A stretch of DNA of 7,236 nucleotides, taken from the NCBI GenBank assembly GCA_903887655.1, contig CAISQQ010000411.1:1-7236 (forward strand), read 5' to 3'. A model generated the notes under the pieces. That model did no database searches and was not told the DNA's origin. It was given only the letters and a program-made list of their open reading frames with translations. This stretch comes from an uncultured Burkholderiales bacterium. GTDB taxonomy: Bacteria > Pseudomonadota > Gammaproteobacteria > Burkholderiales > Burkholderiaceae_C. The position numbers were made by a program, and so were the translations under genes. This document shows, piece by piece, positions 6,347 to 7,236 of this stretch (position 1 is the first letter of the stretch; each line of letters starts with the position of its first letter).

Positions 6347-6565
6347 TTAAGCCTTGGGCTCTGGATGAGGCTCAAGGGGATGGGGTTGAACTGGCTGAAC
6401 TGGTGGAGCTGAGGCCGCAGGCGGCACACCCAAACCCGATGAAGAGCCTGAAAAATCCGCTGGATCGGCCTTGCGGATTTCCCTCTCTTTGAGTTTGTCC
6501 TCTTTCTTTTTCTTTTTGGCCAACTCGCGTTGACGTTTTTCGTAGTTGTAATTGGGTGTGGCCAT
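6347..6565 (-). CDS. small lysine-rich, proline-tailed conserved hypothetical protein
   Basis: The 72-residue frame runs from ATG (complement of 6563-6565) to TAA (complement of 6347-6349). It starts MATPNYNYEKRQRELAKKKK. Residues 9-32 are a strongly charged, probably helical segment: Lys/Arg at 10, 11, 13, 17-21, 24, 26, 28, 31 and 32, mixed with six acidic residues. Residues 34-46 are Ser/Gly-rich and 47-72 hold ten prolines with a PHPLEPHPEP repeat. There is no signal peptide, membrane segment or cysteine, so it is probably cytoplasmic with a disordered tail. I recall uncharacterised Burkholderiales proteins with nearly this N-terminus, which is the main reason to call it real; its function is unknown. 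Nucleic-acid or ribosome binding is only a guess from charge. No Shine-Dalgarno sequence is visible, and a hairpin ends 25 bases before the start. Confidence 0.8.
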   Translation of the reverse strand: MATPNYNYEKRQRELAKKKKKEDKLKEREIRKADPADFSGSSSGLGVPPAASAPPVQPVQPHPLEPHPEPKA

Positions 6566-6819
6566 GGTTCACAAGTTCAGAGGTTAAAAGCATGCTCCAA
6601 CTTTCAGAGCATGGCTGGGGTGAGTTCTCGGTCGAATTCAGATTTGGCAACCCAACATCTTGCCTCAAAATAAGTTCAGGGGTCGTGCTTGCCCCCAACC
6701 GACTCCAACCCGTCTCAAAGCACAACCGGCTCGGGGCCTGCACCCCAAAGCCCGAGCGCTTTGATCCATCCTCTTCAGTCTAACCGCTATTGGAGCGAAA
6801 AAGTGACTTGCCCTTGTAA
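6566..6819. other. non-coding stretch between nagZ and the small gene, with several potential stems
   Basis: No protein-coding frame here is convincing. Besides the hairpin at 6591-6613 there is a second inverted repeat: GCTCGGGGC (6729-6737) pairs with GCCCGAGC (6750-6757) over eight bases with one bulged G and a 12-base loop. A weaker GGGG/CCCC pair joins 6679-6682 and 6692-6695. Read on the minus strand this would be a structured transcript ending at the T run beyond 6591, which could be a nagZ 3' UTR or a small RNA. I see no convincing promoter, no tRNA and no known RNA-family signature. Confidence 0.4.
6591..6613 (-). terminator. hairpin plus short T run upstream of the small gene, candidate terminator or attenuator
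   Basis: Read on the minus strand, CATGCTC and GAGCATG form a perfect seven-base-pair stem around the nine-base loop TGAAAGTTG, followed at once by CTTTTAACC. This is a modest intrinsic-terminator shape for transcripts coming from nagZ. On the plus strand no T run follows, so the shape is strand-specific. It lies only 25 bases before the small gene's start codon, so it could equally act as an attenuator or leader structure for that gene. Confidence 0.45.
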
Positions 6820-7236
6820 TTATTGGTGGGGGATTTGAGCCAACAACTCCATGGCTTGGATATAGCGCGGCTCGCGCACCAAGTCCCACCAAGATTTGGC
6901 CGGGCCGACCCCCAAGAGTGCGCGCCGCCTGAGTTCACTCTCTTCGCTTTCGAGCCACTCTTGGCGCAGCAATGAGCGGGTCAAGTCATCGAGAAAATGG
7001 TCAAGTGTCTTGTTCGATTTCTCACCCTCTGGGATCACACTTTGATTGCAAAGAAGCAGCAAATCGCAGCCCGCATTCAAGGCGTGCACAGCGGCCTGCG
7101 CATAACTGCAGGCTTGGCCCTCTATTTCGCGAGCGCCTTGCATGGACAAATCATCGCTCACAATCGCGCCGGTGAAACCCAACGTATCGCGCAACACCTC
7201 TTGGAGCCACTTGCTGGAAAAACCACAAGCTCTCGA
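6820..7236 (-). CDS. nagZ: beta-N-acetylhexosaminidase NagZ, 3' part (5' end beyond window)
   Basis: NagZ is the cytoplasmic GH3 glucosaminidase that removes GlcNAc from anhydromuropeptides during peptidoglycan recycling; in some species this shapes the AmpC-inducing signal. The frame is open from the window edge (first codon at 7236-7234) to TAA at 6822-6820, giving 138 residues. It includes FSSKWLQEVLRDTLGFTGAI followed by VSDDLSMQGA, where the first Asp of SDDLSM is the GH3 nucleophile, then AGCDLLLLCN, a well-conserved C-terminal segment. The His/Asp acid-base loop lies upstream, outside the window. Alignment to E. coli NagZ (341 residues) suggests a little over a third of the protein is present. 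The GTG at 7195-7197 is internal, not the start, because conserved sequence continues upstream. The C-terminus YIQAMELLAQIPHQ is variable in the family. Confidence 0.95.
   Translation of the reverse strand, partial: SRACGFSSKWLQEVLRDTLGFTGAIVSDDLSMQGAREIEGQACSYAQAAVHALNAGCDLLLLCNQSVIPEGEKSNKTLDHFLDDLTRSLLRQEWLESEESELRRRALLGVGPAKSWWDLVREPRYIQAMELLAQIPHQ

Noticed and set aside
6372..6743. Minus-strand 123-codon frame overlapping the small gene in another frame
   Set aside because: It has no family resemblance, overlaps most of the better-supported 72-residue gene and includes the terminator-like stem.
6556..6783. Plus-strand 75-codon frame in the nagZ to small-gene gap
   Set aside because: No ribosome-binding site, no recognisable motif and composition like random sequence; it starts antisense to the small gene's start.
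6831..6841. GGATTTGAGCC, which resembles the complement of a tRNA T-arm, suggesting a minus-strand tRNA
   Set aside because: It lies in the last codons of nagZ (LAQIPHQ and stop), and no acceptor, anticodon or D stem can be built around it.
1..7236. Search for CRISPR arrays, insertion-sequence ends, integrase sites, toxin-antitoxin or defence genes
   Set aside because: No spaced direct repeats, terminal inverted repeats with a transposase frame, or such families are present; the window is core housekeeping DNA.

Overview
This window looks like ordinary chromosomal DNA from a betaproteobacterium of the order Burkholderiales, most likely Comamonadaceae or a close relative. The reasons are the gene order truA-trpF-trpB-trpA-accD, the style of the protein sequences (for example the PGYGGGG motif in TrpF and the NagZ C-terminus), moderately high GC, and a small MATPNY...EKRQ basic protein I associate with that group. 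The placement rests on memory of families and synteny, not on a search.

Layout. Plus strand: the 3' part of truA (1-572), trpF (640-1362), trpB (1412-2704), trpA (2701-3567, overlapping trpB by ATGA), accD (3765-4637) and lysS (4742-6295). Minus strand, converging on lysS: a 72-residue lysine-rich, proline-tailed small protein (6347-6565), a 254-bp non-coding stretch, and the 3' part of nagZ (6820 to beyond the window edge). Every large gene is intact within the window and carries its expected catalytic or metal-binding residues. truA and nagZ are cut only by the window edges.

Function. trpF, trpB and trpA encode the isomerase and the two tryptophan synthase subunits, so this is the late half of tryptophan biosynthesis. 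TruA makes pseudouridine in tRNA anticodon arms, AccD is the carboxyltransferase beta subunit of acetyl-CoA carboxylase, LysS charges tRNA-Lys, and NagZ is a cytoplasmic cell-wall-recycling glucosaminidase. The trpB-trpA overlap with a good Shine-Dalgarno sequence indicates translational coupling. accD is set apart by a 197-bp gap holding a promoter-like element and an imperfect inverted repeat. A strong hairpin lies between accD and lysS.

I found no mobile element, CRISPR array, tRNA, rRNA or defence-type cassette, and nothing that amounts to a new system. The observations worth a second look are small-scale: structured non-coding gaps (before accD, before lysS, and between nagZ and the small gene), the small conserved-looking basic protein, an eight-C tract at the start of trpA, and lysS following accD where folC is often found.
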